Numbered from the stretch's first letter, positions 16,801-26,703 are shown. The stretch is DNA of 64,000 nt from Flavisolibacter longurius (GCA_013327885.1 JABUMY010000008.1:186001-250000), one strand, 5' to 3'. A program made the numbers and translations. Notes: generated by a model not told the origin, from the letters alone.

Positions 16801-19371
16801 TTAAAAATCAAACTTCACCCGGCCCCTTATACCCCATTCCGAAACGTTGGGATGATCGAGGTAAGTAAAGCGTCGCACCAGGTCGAGCCGCAACAGCTTG
16901 AAAATATTTCCCACGCCAACGCTGCCTTCCACATAAGGGCCGTCATTCAGCGAGAACGTGGTGGGCCCATCTTGGTCATCTGCCGGGAAGTGGTACACAC
17001 CTGCTCCCTTGTTTGCAGGGTCGTTGGCCCTGCGAACGCCGCCATACAAAACCTTTGCGCTGACGATCTCCCGCAGGCTGAGACGATTCAACAAGGGTAT
17101 GCGGTTGAACAAAAAGCCGTTGAAGTGATGGTCGATGTTGACGCTGGCATACCGGTCGCTGACAAACTCCAAAAAGTTCATCAGGTTGAACGAACGCAAC
17201 TGGTAGCTGTAGGTTTGATTGGCGCGGTGAATGCTCAGGAGCGGAAAAGGCAGTGTGCCGCGGGTATAGCCCCCTTCCACCACCACATCGCTGTAACCCA
17301 GTTGCGAGAGGTAGAACCGTTTTTCTATCATCAGGTCCACCTTGTCGTAATCATAGGCGCCGTTCCACAAACCTTTTACACCTTTGGTGTATTGCAGGGT
17401 AAAAATCGGGAAGCGGTTCACCACCGGTGTACGGTAAAGCTTTCCCTGGTAAAACTGCTCGTTGGGTGCCCACCGCAGCTTTACCGAAAGCTCTGATGTG
17501 GTCAACTGCGCCACAGCCTCTTCTTTCCCATCGGACAGCTTTTGGTAGTGCAGGGCGCCGGCCGGTGCCTGCCGCCAGTTCTTAAATCCAATCGTATACG
17601 AAAAATGATTGGCAAGTTCTCTTACATAGTCAAGGCGATAGATGTCGTTATACAACCATTTGTTATTGTCGCCACGTTTGAACGAAAGCAGGAAATTGTC
17701 TTCCTGTACAAACTGCAGTTCCTGGCCGGGGATCTTGGTTTCCCGCTGCGCACTGACACGGACATAATGTAACGGGAAGCCATAGACAGATTTGTTGTTG
17801 AGCGAATACGTAAAGGAGCCAAAGCCTTTCCATTTTTCATCCTTAAGGCCATAGGCAGCATAACCCTCCAGGTAAAACCGCTTGCTCAATTTTGTGGTGG
17901 TGCGTCCGCCGAGGCGCAACCGGAAGCCTTCTACCGGGTTAAAGCTGTAAAACGTATTGGCAGGACCCATCTCAACAGGACCAAAGGATTTGTAGCCAGC
18001 CAGCAACAGCGTGCCCCAGTCCATTAGCCGCTGAAACGAACGCATTTTGCGCAGGCTGTCCACGTTGCGGTAAACCTTGGCCTCTGCCTGCGACAACGTA
18101 TCATGCCTACGGGCGGTCCAAAAGCTATCTGTGTATTGCTGGTAGCTGGCCAGCACCACAGGTCCCTCGCTGTAGAAAGCATCATCCTGCGGCTGGTTGA
18201 TGCGGTAGTTCTTGTAAGAAACGGAACGTTCGCCATAAAGTCCGTTGCTTTTACCACGGGTGATACCCAGTTCGGTGATCATATTGCTTTTCACCAGGTG
18301 ATACCGGCCATCCACGTCATTCTTTTCAAACGCCTGACGAATGCGAAGGTCACGGACCCAGTTCATGTTGATGTTCGGACTCACGGTCATGTCTACCTGC
18401 TGAAGCGCATAGGTTGAATCCAGGGAGATCAGCATCGTGCCGCGAAAAAGAAAGTCGTTCGTGTTGCGGGGTGTGAAGTACATCCGCACCGCTTTTTTGC
18501 CGCCTTCACCCGTGAGGGTATCGCGGATAAAAAACATATAGAACGATGGCGCCATATCGGCCAGCGGGCTGAGAAACTGGTTGGTAAACACCTGGATGTT
18601 GTTGGCGTACACATCAATGTCTTCATACAGGCGCTTGAGGGTGGTGCTCACCCCGGCACTGTCCACAGCTTCGCCAAAATTTACCCGCCTCTCTCCCTCT
18701 ACAAGGGTTTTGGTTTTCCGGGGGTCTTGGCGGTAAAAATGGCGGGCCAGCTTTTCTTCCAGGTAAACGGGGGTGAGCGCCTTGCCGGCAACTTTGGTGG
18801 TGTCGGTATTTTCAAAAACGAAGCGGTAGTTTTTCAGCAGGCTGTTGTTGGCCAGTTTTTTCGAAACCCTGCTGAGCGACAACTGGACCTTCTCATATTG
18901 CTCGTACTCAACATAAGCATACACCTGCGGACGGTTTTGATCCTTGGCCGCAATCACCCGGCGTATCAATTCCACGGCGGGGTTGTTCTTATTCGTGTAG
19001 CGGATCTTTTTCTTGCTCCGCACCACCACTGCACCCAGATCTTTTGACGCATCCAGGGTAAGGGCAACACGTACCGTTTGCTCCTTGCCCGGCGTTACGG
19101 GTACTGTTTGCGTCTGGTAACCGATGTACGAAACTTCGAGTTGGCTAACACGGAAATCGGTGCGGATCTCAAACCTTCCCAGCGAATCAGCTGGCACCCC
19201 TTTGGAACCCCGGAAATAAACGCTGGCCTGCGGCACCGGTTGTCCCGAATCCGCATCGGTTACCACACCCCTGATAATGGTTGTTTGTGCAAAACTGGTA
19301 CTGCTAAAAAGCAGTGATAACAACAAAGCGGCGACTTGCACCATCCCCTTTGTCCCTTTTTTTTGTTTCAT
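16801..19371 (-). CDS. DUF5686 outer membrane protein with CarboxypepD_reg-like domain
   Basis: The protein has 856 residues from the ATG at 19371 (MKQKKGTKG). The longer frame to 19470 would overlap the channel gene and push the signal peptide inward. After the signal (cleavage near SFAQ) comes a carboxypeptidase-regulatory-like domain with TIIRGVVTDADSGQPVPQAS, then the DUF5686 region from about residue 120 with KNNPAVELIRRVIAAKDQNR, ending in a beta-barrel. This family is a Bacteroidota-specific outer-membrane protein of unknown role. It lies 47 bases after the OprM-type gene, so it probably shares the TetR-controlled operon. Confidence 0.88.
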   Translation of the reverse strand: MKQKKGTKGMVQVAALLLSLLFSSTSFAQTTIIRGVVTDADSGQPVPQASVYFRGSKGVPADSLGRFEIRTDFRVSQLEVSYIGYQTQTVPVTPGKEQTVRVALTLDASKDLGAVVVRSKKKIRYTNKNNPAVELIRRVIAAKDQNRPQVYAYVEYEQYEKVQLSLSRVSKKLANNSLLKNYRFVFENTDTTKVAGKALTPVYLEEKLARHFYRQDPRKTKTLVEGERRVNFGEAVDSAGVSTTLKRLYEDIDVYANNIQVFTNQFLSPLADMAPSFYMFFIRDTLTGEGGKKAVRMYFTPRNTNDFLFRGTMLISLDSTYALQQVDMTVSPNINMNWVRDLRIRQAFEKNDVDGRYHLVKSNMITELGITRGKSNGLYGERSVSYKNYRINQPQDDAFYSEGPVVLASYQQYTDSFWTARRHDTLSQAEAKVYRNVDSLRKMRSFQRLMDWGTLLLAGYKSFGPVEMGPANTFYSFNPVEGFRLRLGGRTTTKLSKRFYLEGYAAYGLKDEKWKGFGSFTYSLNNKSVYGFPLHYVRVSAQRETKIPGQELQFVQEDNFLLSFKRGDNNKWLYNDIYRLDYVRELANHFSYTIGFKNWRQAPAGALHYQKLSDGKEEAVAQLTTSELSVKLRWAPNEQFYQGKLYRTPVVNRFPIFTLQYTKGVKGLWNGAYDYDKVDLMIEKRFYLSQLGYSDVVVEGGYTRGTLPFPLLSIHRANQTYSYQLRSFNLMNFLEFVSDRYASVNIDHHFNGFLFNRIPLLNRLSLREIVSAKVLYGGVRRANDPANKGAGVYHFPADDQDGPTTFSLNDGPYVEGSVGVGNIFKLLRLDLVRRFTYLDHPNVSEWGIRGRVKFDF

Positions 19372-19418
19372 CTTTTGTTTTTGATTGATCCTATAATTCT
19401 CACTTGCCTGTCCCACTA

Positions 19419-20846
19419 TTATTTCCATCCACCGCCCAATGACCGGTAGAGTTCTACCACCGCTCCCCAACGCTGCCGCTGCAGCGCCACCAGGTTAAGC
19501 TGCGCCTGCAACCCTGCCGCCTGGGCGGTGATCACTTCCAGGTAGTTAGCCATATCGCTTTTAAACAGGAGCTGCGCATTGGCAACGGCCGATTGCAGGG
19601 TTTTTACCTGCGAAGCAGCAATCACTTCCTGCTCACCGGTTTTTTGGAGTTGTACCAATGCATCGCTGACTTCTGTAACGGCCTTCAGCACATTCTGCCG
19701 GAAAGAGATCACGGCTTCTTCCCGCCTGATCTTCGCAATCTCCAACTGCGTTCGCAGGGCTTTCCGCTGAAAGATGGGCTGGGCAATGCTGCCGGCCACC
19801 AAACCAAAAAGCGAGTTCGGAACATTGAACCAATTGCTCCTTTTAAACGATTCTAATCCGCCACCGGCAGTGATGTTCAATGCCGGGTACATATTTGCTT
19901 TCGCGATTCCGATTTGAGAAGAGGCCACCAGCAAAGCCAGTTCAGAAGAACGGACATCGGGCCGCCGGCTGACCATCGCCGCAGGCAGCCCCGGATTGGT
20001 CACTACCGGTAATGCATAACTGTTAAATGCATGGCTGCGCTCTACCTTGCCCGTCAACTGACCGGTGAGTTGCTGCAAGGCATTTTCCTGTCGCGATACA
20101 GCCTGTTCCAATTGGGGAAGCAAAAGCGCCGTCGCTTGCTTTTGCGCTTCGGCCTGTTCTACCGCCAGGGTGTTGGTAATGCCGGCGTCTTTCAGCAGTT
20201 TGGTGGCCAGCACAAAACTGTCACTCAGGGCAAGGTTGTGACGGGTAATAACCAATTGCTGGTCGAGCATCAGCAGGTTAAAATAGCCTTGTGCAATGGT
20301 GGCCACCACCCTTGTCTGTACCGCCTTGCGGCCTTCATAGCTCTGCAGGTATTCGGCAAGGGCTATCCCTTTCTGCGCCTTGATCTTTCCCCATACATCC
20401 ACTTCCCACGACAGGCTGGCCAGCGTACTGTAATTTTCGATGTAGGAATTGCCAACAAAGTTTTTCAGGCTGAGACCATTGAGGCTGTTATTGGCCGGCC
20501 GGCTGTACTGCCCCGTTACCTGCAGGTTCAAGCTTGGCAGATGCAAGGCATTGGCCTGCGACAATTGTTGCGTGGCCACTTCAATTCGCTTTGTGGCCAG
20601 TTGCAGGTCGTGGTTGTAGGCGAGGCCTTTTTCGATCAGTGCTTGCAACGTGGCATCGCTAAAAAACTGCTTCCATTCTACATCGGCCATGCTGCTGGTA
20701 TCAGCATAAGGGACAGGCGCAAACGTAGCAGGCAGTTCCACGTCGGGCTTTGTGTATTCTTTGGTGACGTTGCAGGCACTGACAACCACCACCATCACCA
20801 CCAGCGGGAGTAAAAATGTTCTTGTGTAATGTCTCATATCATTCAA
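19419..20846 (-). CDS. Outer membrane efflux channel, OprM/NodT family
   Basis: The protein has 475 residues. The lipoprotein signal ends VVVVSAC. Two outer-membrane efflux (OEP) repeats follow, each a long helical hairpin with beta strands (about 60-250 and 265-470). The conserved SRRPDVRSSELALL is near residue 290. It forms the TolC-like trimer that carries the efflux products across the outer membrane. It is the third gene of the RND operon, 16 bases after the pump gene. An alternative start at 20837 (MRHYTRT) is equally possible. Confidence 0.93.
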   Translation of the reverse strand: MNDMRHYTRTFLLPLVVMVVVVSACNVTKEYTKPDVELPATFAPVPYADTSSMADVEWKQFFSDATLQALIEKGLAYNHDLQLATKRIEVATQQLSQANALHLPSLNLQVTGQYSRPANNSLNGLSLKNFVGNSYIENYSTLASLSWEVDVWGKIKAQKGIALAEYLQSYEGRKAVQTRVVATIAQGYFNLLMLDQQLVITRHNLALSDSFVLATKLLKDAGITNTLAVEQAEAQKQATALLLPQLEQAVSRQENALQQLTGQLTGKVERSHAFNSYALPVVTNPGLPAAMVSRRPDVRSSELALLVASSQIGIAKANMYPALNITAGGGLESFKRSNWFNVPNSLFGLVAGSIAQPIFQRKALRTQLEIAKIRREEAVISFRQNVLKAVTEVSDALVQLQKTGEQEVIAASQVKTLQSAVANAQLLFKSDMANYLEVITAQAAGLQAQLNLVALQRQRWGAVVELYRSLGGGWK

Positions 20847-20862
20847 TTTTTTTCGTCATCGA

Positions 20863-23800
20863 TTATTCAGCGAAAGCAATTCCTTTGGGTTTAACCACTT
20901 TCACTCTTTTTTTCTGTTTACGGCCAATGCTTTCCTGCAAATGCTGGAAAATGACGTAGAACACGGGAATGACAAAGATTCCCAGCAGCACACCAGTGAG
21001 CATACCACCCAGGGCACCTGTGCCAATAGACCGGTTGCCCAGCGCAGAGCCACCGTTTGCCCAGGTAAGCGGCAAGAGGCCAACGATAAAGGCAAAGGAG
21101 GTCATGAGGATGGGGCGAAGCCTGAGCCGGGCCGCTTCCATGGCCGAAGCCACGATGGTCATGCCCGCCTTTCGTCGCTGCACGGCGTATTCCACGATCA
21201 GGATGGCGTTCTTGGCCAGGAGGCCAATCAGCATAATGAGGCCTACCTGCACGTAGATGTTGTTGTCAATACCGAAGAAATTGATAAAGGCAAAAACACC
21301 CAGGATACCTGTTGGTATGGTCAGAATAATGGCCAGGGGTAAAATGTAACTTTCAAACTGTGCCGCCAGCAGGAAATACACAAATACAAGACTGAGCAAA
21401 AAGATGAGGGCTTGCTGCGAGCCGGCACTGATCTCTTCCCGCGTCATGCCCGACCACTCATATGAATAGCCTCTTGGGAGATACGTTGCGGCCACTTCCT
21501 GGATAGCTTTGATGGCGTCGCCGGAGCTGTAACCCGGCTTGGGCATCCCGTTGATGGTAACCGCGTTGAACAGGTTGTTGCGGGTAACCGTTTCAGGACC
21601 ATACACCCGTTTCAGCTTCACCACACCGTTGACAGGCACCATGTTGCCGAGGTCATTTTTTACAAACACATTGTCCAGCGAAGAGGGCTCGGTGCGGTAC
21701 TCCTTATCGGCCTGCGCCACCACGCGGTAGTATTTACCAAAGCGGTTAAAGTCGGAAACAAAGCTGCTGCCGAAATAAAGCTGCAGGGTTTGCAACAGGT
21801 CACTAACGGGCACGCCTAGCTGTTTTGCTTTGGCATTGTCAATCTCCAGCGAATACTGCGGGTTGCCTGTATTGAACGTGGTAAAAGCATAAGCGATCTC
21901 CGGCCGCTTCATCAGTTCGCCGATAAACCCGCCGGCAGTGGCTTCCAGCTTATTCAAGGCACCACCAGTCCGGTCCTGCACAATAAATTCAAAACCGGTG
22001 GTGTTGCCAAAACCCTGCACCGTGGGAAACACAAAAAGGAACACACTGGCCTCTTTAATGGCACTCAATTTTTGGTTAAGCATTCCCATCACCTCATCTA
22101 TCTTTTTCACCGGTCCTCTTTCGCCGTGCGGCTTCATGCGAATAAAACCCACCGCGTAGTTCGAGCTGTTGGCGTTGGCTACAATGTTCAACCCTGTCAC
22201 TGCACCCAGTCTTTCCACGGCCGGCTCGTTTTTCAACACCGCATTGATCTTTTCCATGGCCTTTTGTGTTCTGTCGAGAGAAGCGCCGGCTGGCAGGTTC
22301 ACCGAGTAAACAATAAAGCCCTGGTCTTCCGTAGGAATAAAGCCTGTAGGTGTTTTGTTCATCAGCCAGGCGGTTGTCAGTGACACCACCACCAGCCCTG
22401 TTAAGGCAATCCACTTGCGCCGCATCAGGAAGGAAACAGCACCTTCGTATTTGCGGGTGGTGGCTTCAAAGCCTGCATTAAACCCGTGAAAGAAACGTTG
22501 TGAAAACGATTTTTTTGTCGTGCCATTTTCAGCATGTGTATTGCGCAGCAAAAGAGCACACAACGCAGGGCTCAGCGTCAAGGCATTTACGGCCGAAATC
22601 AAAATGGCAATGGCCAGCGTAAACGCAAACTGTTTGTAAAATACACCGGCAGGCCCCTGCATAAAGCCAACCGGCACAAACACTGCGGCCATCACCAGCG
22701 TAATGGAAATGATGGCGCCGGAAATTTCGTTCATGCTTTCGATGGTGGCCAATCGTGGGGAGAGGTTGGTACGCTCCATTTTGGAATGCACGGCCTCTAC
22801 CACCACGATGGCATCATCCACCACAATACCTATGGCCAGTACCAGCGCAAACAGCGTGAGCAGGTTGATGGTAAAGCCAAACAATTGCAAAAAGAAAAAC
22901 GTCCCGAGAATAGCAACCGGTACGGCAATGGCCGGAATCAAGGTTGAGCGAAAATCCTGCAGGAAAAGAAACACGACCAGGAACACCAGCACAAAAGCAA
23001 TAATGAGGGTTTCTTCTACCTGGAAAACCGATTCGTCCAAAAATTCCTTGGCGCTGTACATGTTGAAATATTCCACGCCTTTGGGAAACAGGGCCGATGC
23101 TTTTTTCAAAACCTTGTCGGCTTCTGTCAAAATATCATTCGCATTGGAACCGGCGGTTTGAAAGATGGCGATACCAATACCCGGCTTTCCTTCGATCATG
23201 GTGTTGGCGCTGTAGGCAAGCGAGCCAAACTCCACCCGCGCCACGTCTTTCAACTGGATCACCGAACCATCGGGCTGCGCTTTCAAGATGATGTTTTCAT
23301 AGTCTTCGTTTTTTGAAAGCTTGCCTTTGTATTTCAGTACGTATTCAAATGATGCGGTGCTGCTCTGGCCCAATCGGCCCGGTGCGGCTTCAATGTTTTG
23401 CTCCCGGATGGCATTCATCACTTCCTGTGCTGAAAGGTTATAGGCCATCAGCCTGTCGGGCTTTAGCCAGATGCGCATGGAATAATCACGGGCACCAAAC
23501 ACCATTGCCTGTCCAACGCCGGGCACCCGTTGCAGTTCGGGAATGATATTGATCTTGGCATAGTTCTGCAAAAAGGTTTCGTTGTAGGCCGTATCGTTGC
23601 TATAGATCAGCGGCACCATGATCATGCTGTTCTGCTGCTTTTGGGTAGAGATGCCGGCCTGCACCGCCTCCTGCGGCAACTGGCTAACGGCCTTGGATAC
23701 CCTGCTTTGCACATTCACGGCAGCGAGGTCGGGATTGGTGCCTACTTTAAAAAATACATTAATGGCCAGCGTACCATCGTTGCTGGAGGTAGAGGTCATG

Positions 23801-24030
23801 TAAGTCATGTTCTCTACACCGTTGATGGCTTCTTCCAGCGGGGTGGCCACAGTTCGGGCTACCACTTCGGCGTTGGCACCGGGGTAGGTTGCCGTTACCT
23901 GTATGGTGGGTGGTGCAATGTCCGGGAACAAGGTAACCGGCAAGGTGAAGAGGGACAAAAGCCCGAGTAACGTCAGTATAACAGAGATGACTGTAGACAA
24001 TACGGGCCTTTGGATAAATGTTTTTAACAT
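20863..24030 (-). CDS. RND efflux pump permease, AcrB/HAE1 family
   Basis: The protein has 1055 residues, the usual length for AcrB-type pumps. There are twelve expected membrane segments in two halves with two large periplasmic loops. The proton-relay aspartates are visible in GIVVDDAIVVVEAVH near residue 407. The TGFIPTEDQGFIVYSVNLPA motif that starts the second periplasmic loop is intact. It exports drugs, dyes or bile-like compounds using the proton gradient. It sits between the adaptor gene (46 bases) and the OprM gene (16 bases), a complete tripartite pump operon. Confidence 0.96.
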   Translation of the reverse strand: MLKTFIQRPVLSTVISVILTLLGLLSLFTLPVTLFPDIAPPTIQVTATYPGANAEVVARTVATPLEEAINGVENMTYMTSTSSNDGTLAINVFFKVGTNPDLAAVNVQSRVSKAVSQLPQEAVQAGISTQKQQNSMIMVPLIYSNDTAYNETFLQNYAKINIIPELQRVPGVGQAMVFGARDYSMRIWLKPDRLMAYNLSAQEVMNAIREQNIEAAPGRLGQSSTASFEYVLKYKGKLSKNEDYENIILKAQPDGSVIQLKDVARVEFGSLAYSANTMIEGKPGIGIAIFQTAGSNANDILTEADKVLKKASALFPKGVEYFNMYSAKEFLDESVFQVEETLIIAFVLVFLVVFLFLQDFRSTLIPAIAVPVAILGTFFFLQLFGFTINLLTLFALVLAIGIVVDDAIVVVEAVHSKMERTNLSPRLATIESMNEISGAIISITLVMAAVFVPVGFMQGPAGVFYKQFAFTLAIAILISAVNALTLSPALCALLLRNTHAENGTTKKSFSQRFFHGFNAGFEATTRKYEGAVSFLMRRKWIALTGLVVVSLTTAWLMNKTPTGFIPTEDQGFIVYSVNLPAGASLDRTQKAMEKINAVLKNEPAVERLGAVTGLNIVANANSSNYAVGFIRMKPHGERGPVKKIDEVMGMLNQKLSAIKEASVFLFVFPTVQGFGNTTGFEFIVQDRTGGALNKLEATAGGFIGELMKRPEIAYAFTTFNTGNPQYSLEIDNAKAKQLGVPVSDLLQTLQLYFGSSFVSDFNRFGKYYRVVAQADKEYRTEPSSLDNVFVKNDLGNMVPVNGVVKLKRVYGPETVTRNNLFNAVTINGMPKPGYSSGDAIKAIQEVAATYLPRGYSYEWSGMTREEISAGSQQALIFLLSLVFVYFLLAAQFESYILPLAIILTIPTGILGVFAFINFFGIDNNIYVQVGLIMLIGLLAKNAILIVEYAVQRRKAGMTIVASAMEAARLRLRPILMTSFAFIVGLLPLTWANGGSALGNRSIGTGALGGMLTGVLLGIFVIPVFYVIFQHLQESIGRKQKKRVKVVKPKGIAFAE

Positions 24031-24076
24031 ATCCGGGGTTGTTTGTGGTGATGAAAAGTTGATATGGTTGTAGCGG

Positions 24077-25252
24077 TTACAACGGAGAGGATTTGAGTAC
24101 GCTATCGATTGACAATAGTTCGGGTTGTATCACGGCGCCATCACGCAGCCGGTCCAGGCCGGAGAATACGATCTTCGTCCCGGGTTTGATGCCCTCTTTC
24201 AACAGGTAATAATTGCCTTTGCGGCCAGTGGGCTGAATGGGAACAGCCGCCACTTTGTTGCTGTCGCCAAGGGCAAAAACAAAGACCTTGTCCTGCAGCT
24301 CAAACGTCGCTTCCTGCGGTACAACAAAGGAAGCCGGCAGTGCAAGCGGCAGGCGGATCTTGCCGGTGTTTCCTGAACGAAGCTGTCCATCGGGATTGGC
24401 AAAAACAGCCCGGAAGGAAATAGAGCCGGCACCATCGGTAAACAGGCCGGAAACCAGCTGCACTTTTCCTTTCAGCGGGTAGGTGGTGCCATCAGCCAGC
24501 ACCAATTCTACGGGTGGCATTTTGGCCACTTTTTCTTCCATCGTGGCGCCTGCATATTGCTCTTTAAAGCGAAGAAAATCCGTTTCGCTAAGGGAGAAAT
24601 AGGCATAGACTGTTTTGAGTTCCGACAGCACCGTGAGTGCTTCGGGTGTGCCCATACCCACCAGGCTCCCGGTCTTCATCGGTATCCTTCCGATATAGCC
24701 ATCGGCCGGCGCCGTAACGAGTGTATAGCCAAGGTTGATCTGTGTGTTGCGCACCACTCCCTGCGCCTGTGCTACCTGTGCCAGGGCGGCATCATAGGCT
24801 GCCTGCGTTGATTTTTGTTGCACATCGGAAACAATGTTGGCCTGCACCAGCGGTGTGATCTTCAACACGTTGATCTGCGCGGAAGCCAGGTTGGCCCTGG
24901 CCGCTGCCAGGGCGGCTTTTGCCGTGTTTACCTGTTCGCGGTAAAGCCGGTCGTTGATCTTAAAAAGCGGGTGCCCCTTGCGGACACGGGCGCCTTCATC
25001 AACGTAAATTTTTTCAATGTAGCCATCCACTTGCGGACGGATTTCTATGTCTTTGCTTCCTTCCAGCGAAGCGGAATATTCCTGGTAAATGGTGCTACCC
25101 ATTTGCGTAACAGCAATCACCGGCAAAGCCGGCGGCGGCTGTACAACAGGGTTATTGGAAGCGGATGAAGAGGTGCAGGCTGCCAGTACAAATGCAGTGA
25201 GGGCAGCAAGGGCCAGTGACAAGACTGGTAAGATTGGTTTTTGGTAGTACAT
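24077..25252 (-). CDS. RND efflux periplasmic adaptor subunit, AcrA/MexA family
   Basis: The protein has 391 residues from the ATG at 25252 (MYYQKP); an earlier in-frame ATG at 25270 is also possible. The signal is a lipoprotein type, AFVLAAC. The lipoyl-like half-motifs (RPQVDGYIEKIYVDEGARVRK), the alpha-helical hairpin (about 100-165) and the beta-barrel domain typical of membrane fusion proteins are all present. It links the pump to the outer-membrane channel. It is the first gene of the efflux operon. A TetR-type palindrome lies 92 bases upstream of its start. Confidence 0.94.
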   Translation of the reverse strand: MYYQKPILPVLSLALAALTAFVLAACTSSSASNNPVVQPPPALPVIAVTQMGSTIYQEYSASLEGSKDIEIRPQVDGYIEKIYVDEGARVRKGHPLFKINDRLYREQVNTAKAALAAARANLASAQINVLKITPLVQANIVSDVQQKSTQAAYDAALAQVAQAQGVVRNTQINLGYTLVTAPADGYIGRIPMKTGSLVGMGTPEALTVLSELKTVYAYFSLSETDFLRFKEQYAGATMEEKVAKMPPVELVLADGTTYPLKGKVQLVSGLFTDGAGSISFRAVFANPDGQLRSGNTGKIRLPLALPASFVVPQEATFELQDKVFVFALGDSNKVAAVPIQPTGRKGNYYLLKEGIKPGTKIVFSGLDRLRDGAVIQPELLSIDSVLKSSPL

Positions 25253-25343
25253 ACTAATTTGTTTTAACACGTTTGTGCTGAATAAATGGTCACTCCGTTT
25301 TCAGAAAGGGAAACAGTGGGATTTTCTAACGATACTATAATTA

Positions 25344-25356
25344 CTAACAGTGTTAG
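25344..25356. promoter_or_regulatory. Likely TetR operator upstream of efflux operon
   Basis: CTAACA-G-TGTTAG is a perfect 6-1-6 palindrome between the tetR stop and the adaptor start. A near-identical copy lies at 25989-26001 in front of tetR. I could not place a clear TAnnTTTG promoter next to this copy. Confidence 0.6.
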
Positions 25357-25378
25357 GTACAGGGGCAAAAAAAATGCT

Positions 25379-25981
25379 TTACCCTTTTAAGTTTTTAATG
25401 AAGCCATTCACGGCATCATCCAAAACCATTTTGTTCAGTTCATCAGATACATCGGATTTGTTCATCATCTTGATCGAGATAAGGCCATGCATCACCGACC
25501 AGATGGTGTGGTATTTCAGGCAAGGATTGACGTTGGTTTTGTTGTGTTTTTTCAGCAGCAATTCAATCGGTTCGACGAGTACGTTGCGGAAGGCAGCCTT
25601 TTCGGGCATGATCTGGCCCATTTCGCAACCGGCCATTCCCAGGCTGAACATCAGTTGATAATGCTCCTGGTTTTTGAAGGCAAAGTTCCAGTAGGCATCG
25701 GCCATGGCCCTGATCTGTTCTTCTTCCGTGGTTTGTTTTTCCTTTGCCGCCAGCAGTTTGGCTCCTAGCATGCGGAAACCTTCTTTTACAAACTCAAACA
25801 GAATGGCTTCTTTGTTTTTAAAATGGTCGTAGATCACGGGCACACTGTACTCGATCGCATCCGCGATCTTTCGAATGGAAAGCGACTGCCAGCCCTCAGC
25901 TTCGACCAGTTTCCAGGCCGTTTCCAGGATGGCTGACCGCACTTCTTCTTTTTGCCTTATTCTTCTTTCTGTGATCCCCAT
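25379..25981 (-). CDS. TetR/AcrR-family repressor of the efflux operon
   Basis: The protein has 200 residues from the ATG at 25981 (MGITERRIRQKEE). A longer frame reaches 26083, but that start would lie upstream of the promoter and operator. The N-terminal TetR helix-turn-helix is at about 20-60, with LSIRKIADAIEYSVPVIYDHF. The C-terminal part is the WHG-type ligand domain, with AYWNFAFKNQEHYQLMFSLG. It most likely represses itself and the pump operon: CTAACA-type palindromes lie at its own transcription start and before the adaptor gene. The inducer is unknown. Confidence 0.93.
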   Translation of the reverse strand: MGITERRIRQKEEVRSAILETAWKLVEAEGWQSLSIRKIADAIEYSVPVIYDHFKNKEAILFEFVKEGFRMLGAKLLAAKEKQTTEEEQIRAMADAYWNFAFKNQEHYQLMFSLGMAGCEMGQIMPEKAAFRNVLVEPIELLLKKHNKTNVNPCLKYHTIWSVMHGLISIKMMNKSDVSDELNKMVLDDAVNGFIKNLKG

Positions 25982-25988
25982 AAAAAAC

Positions 25989-26001
25989 CTAACAGCGTTA
26001 G
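25989..26001. promoter_or_regulatory. Likely TetR operator at the tetR start
   Basis: CTAACA-G-CGTTAG has one mismatch to a perfect palindrome and differs by one base from the copy at 25344-25356. It lies 8 bases upstream of the tetR start codon and directly downstream of the promoter -7 box, so a bound repressor would block transcription start. Confidence 0.65.
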
Positions 26002-26034
26002 CAAATATAATATCGTTTCTTTTCCGGGAACAAA
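26002..26034 (-). promoter_or_regulatory. Bacteroidetes-type promoter of tetR
   Basis: On the minus strand TTTG (26031-26034) is followed after 21 bases by TATATTTG (26002-26009). This matches the Bacteroidetes vegetative consensus TTTG-N17-23-TAnnTTTG. The predicted start lies inside the operator at 25989-26001. Confidence 0.65.
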
Positions 26035-26160
26035 TTTTTTTTTGCAACAAGGGAACAACTCGCTCTTTGCCTTTGATATTCATTGTTTTAAGGTTCCTGA
26101 CAAAAGCGCCTTTTGCAAGATGCAGTCACTTCCTAGTTCTGAAAGGGCGACACAAATCAG

Positions 26161-26340
26161 CCCGGCCTGCAAGGGCCGGGGTAGATGGATAGTTTTAAAA
26201 AAGCAGAGCCCTGAAAGGGTGTAATAACAAGAGGCATTTGGTAACCAGTTTCGCCCTTTCAGGGCTCCATATGCTACTCATTCATTATAAACCCAGGGCT
26301 TGCACCCTGGGCTAATAAATGCCGGCCTTTCAGGCATTTA
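26161..26340. repeat. Cluster of four REP-like palindromes
   Basis: Four inverted repeats lie in 180 bases: 26161-26167/26174-26180 (CCCGGCC), 26206-26219/26254-26267 (a perfect 14-bp arm, GAGCCCTGAAAGGG), 26292-26298/26305-26311 (CCCAGGG) and 26316-26323/26333-26340 (TAAATGCC). The GAAAGGG/CCCTTTC type of core is common in dispersed repeats of this phylum. No transposase is adjacent. The gap from 26083 to 26481 holds no gene. Confidence 0.65.
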
Positions 26341-26481
26341 CGGTCATCGCTTTTTCGGCACGTTATCTACATGGAACTTGTGTGGTAACGTAACATTCCA
26401 TCGCCTTATTTCCGTAAACAAGAAAGTAAAGGGGTGTTACTAAAATGTGGTCTGTTTTCATTTTCGTTTCGGCATTACTGA

Positions 26482-26703
26482 TCACAGTCGTTCCAGTATT
26501 TCATACTTCAGGTAATAAAGCTGGTTTTTGAGTGCTGCATATTCCTTTGTGTCTTCCTGCCGGAGATGGGCAAGGGCAATAAACGTTTCCACGTCTTTTA
26601 TCGCCGCTTCAATTTCCTGCAAATGGGGTTGAAGGTTTTTGCCCTGCAGAATATCCGTCAAGATGGTATTGTACCTTTCGCTATCCAGGCTCAGGTCATT
26701 CAT
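26482..26703 (-). CDS. Small hypothetical helical protein
   Basis: The protein has 73 residues, is acidic, and is predicted to be almost all helix, with leucine and isoleucine spaced as in a helical bundle. It has no signal or membrane segment. I do not recognise it. It lies 36 bases downstream of the YdcF-type gene on the same strand. It could be a real short gene or chance; the start at 26703 follows an A/T-rich leader. Confidence 0.45.
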   Translation of the reverse strand: MNDLSLDSERYNTILTDILQGKNLQPHLQEIEAAIKDVETFIALAHLRQEDTKEYAALKNQLYYLKYEILERL

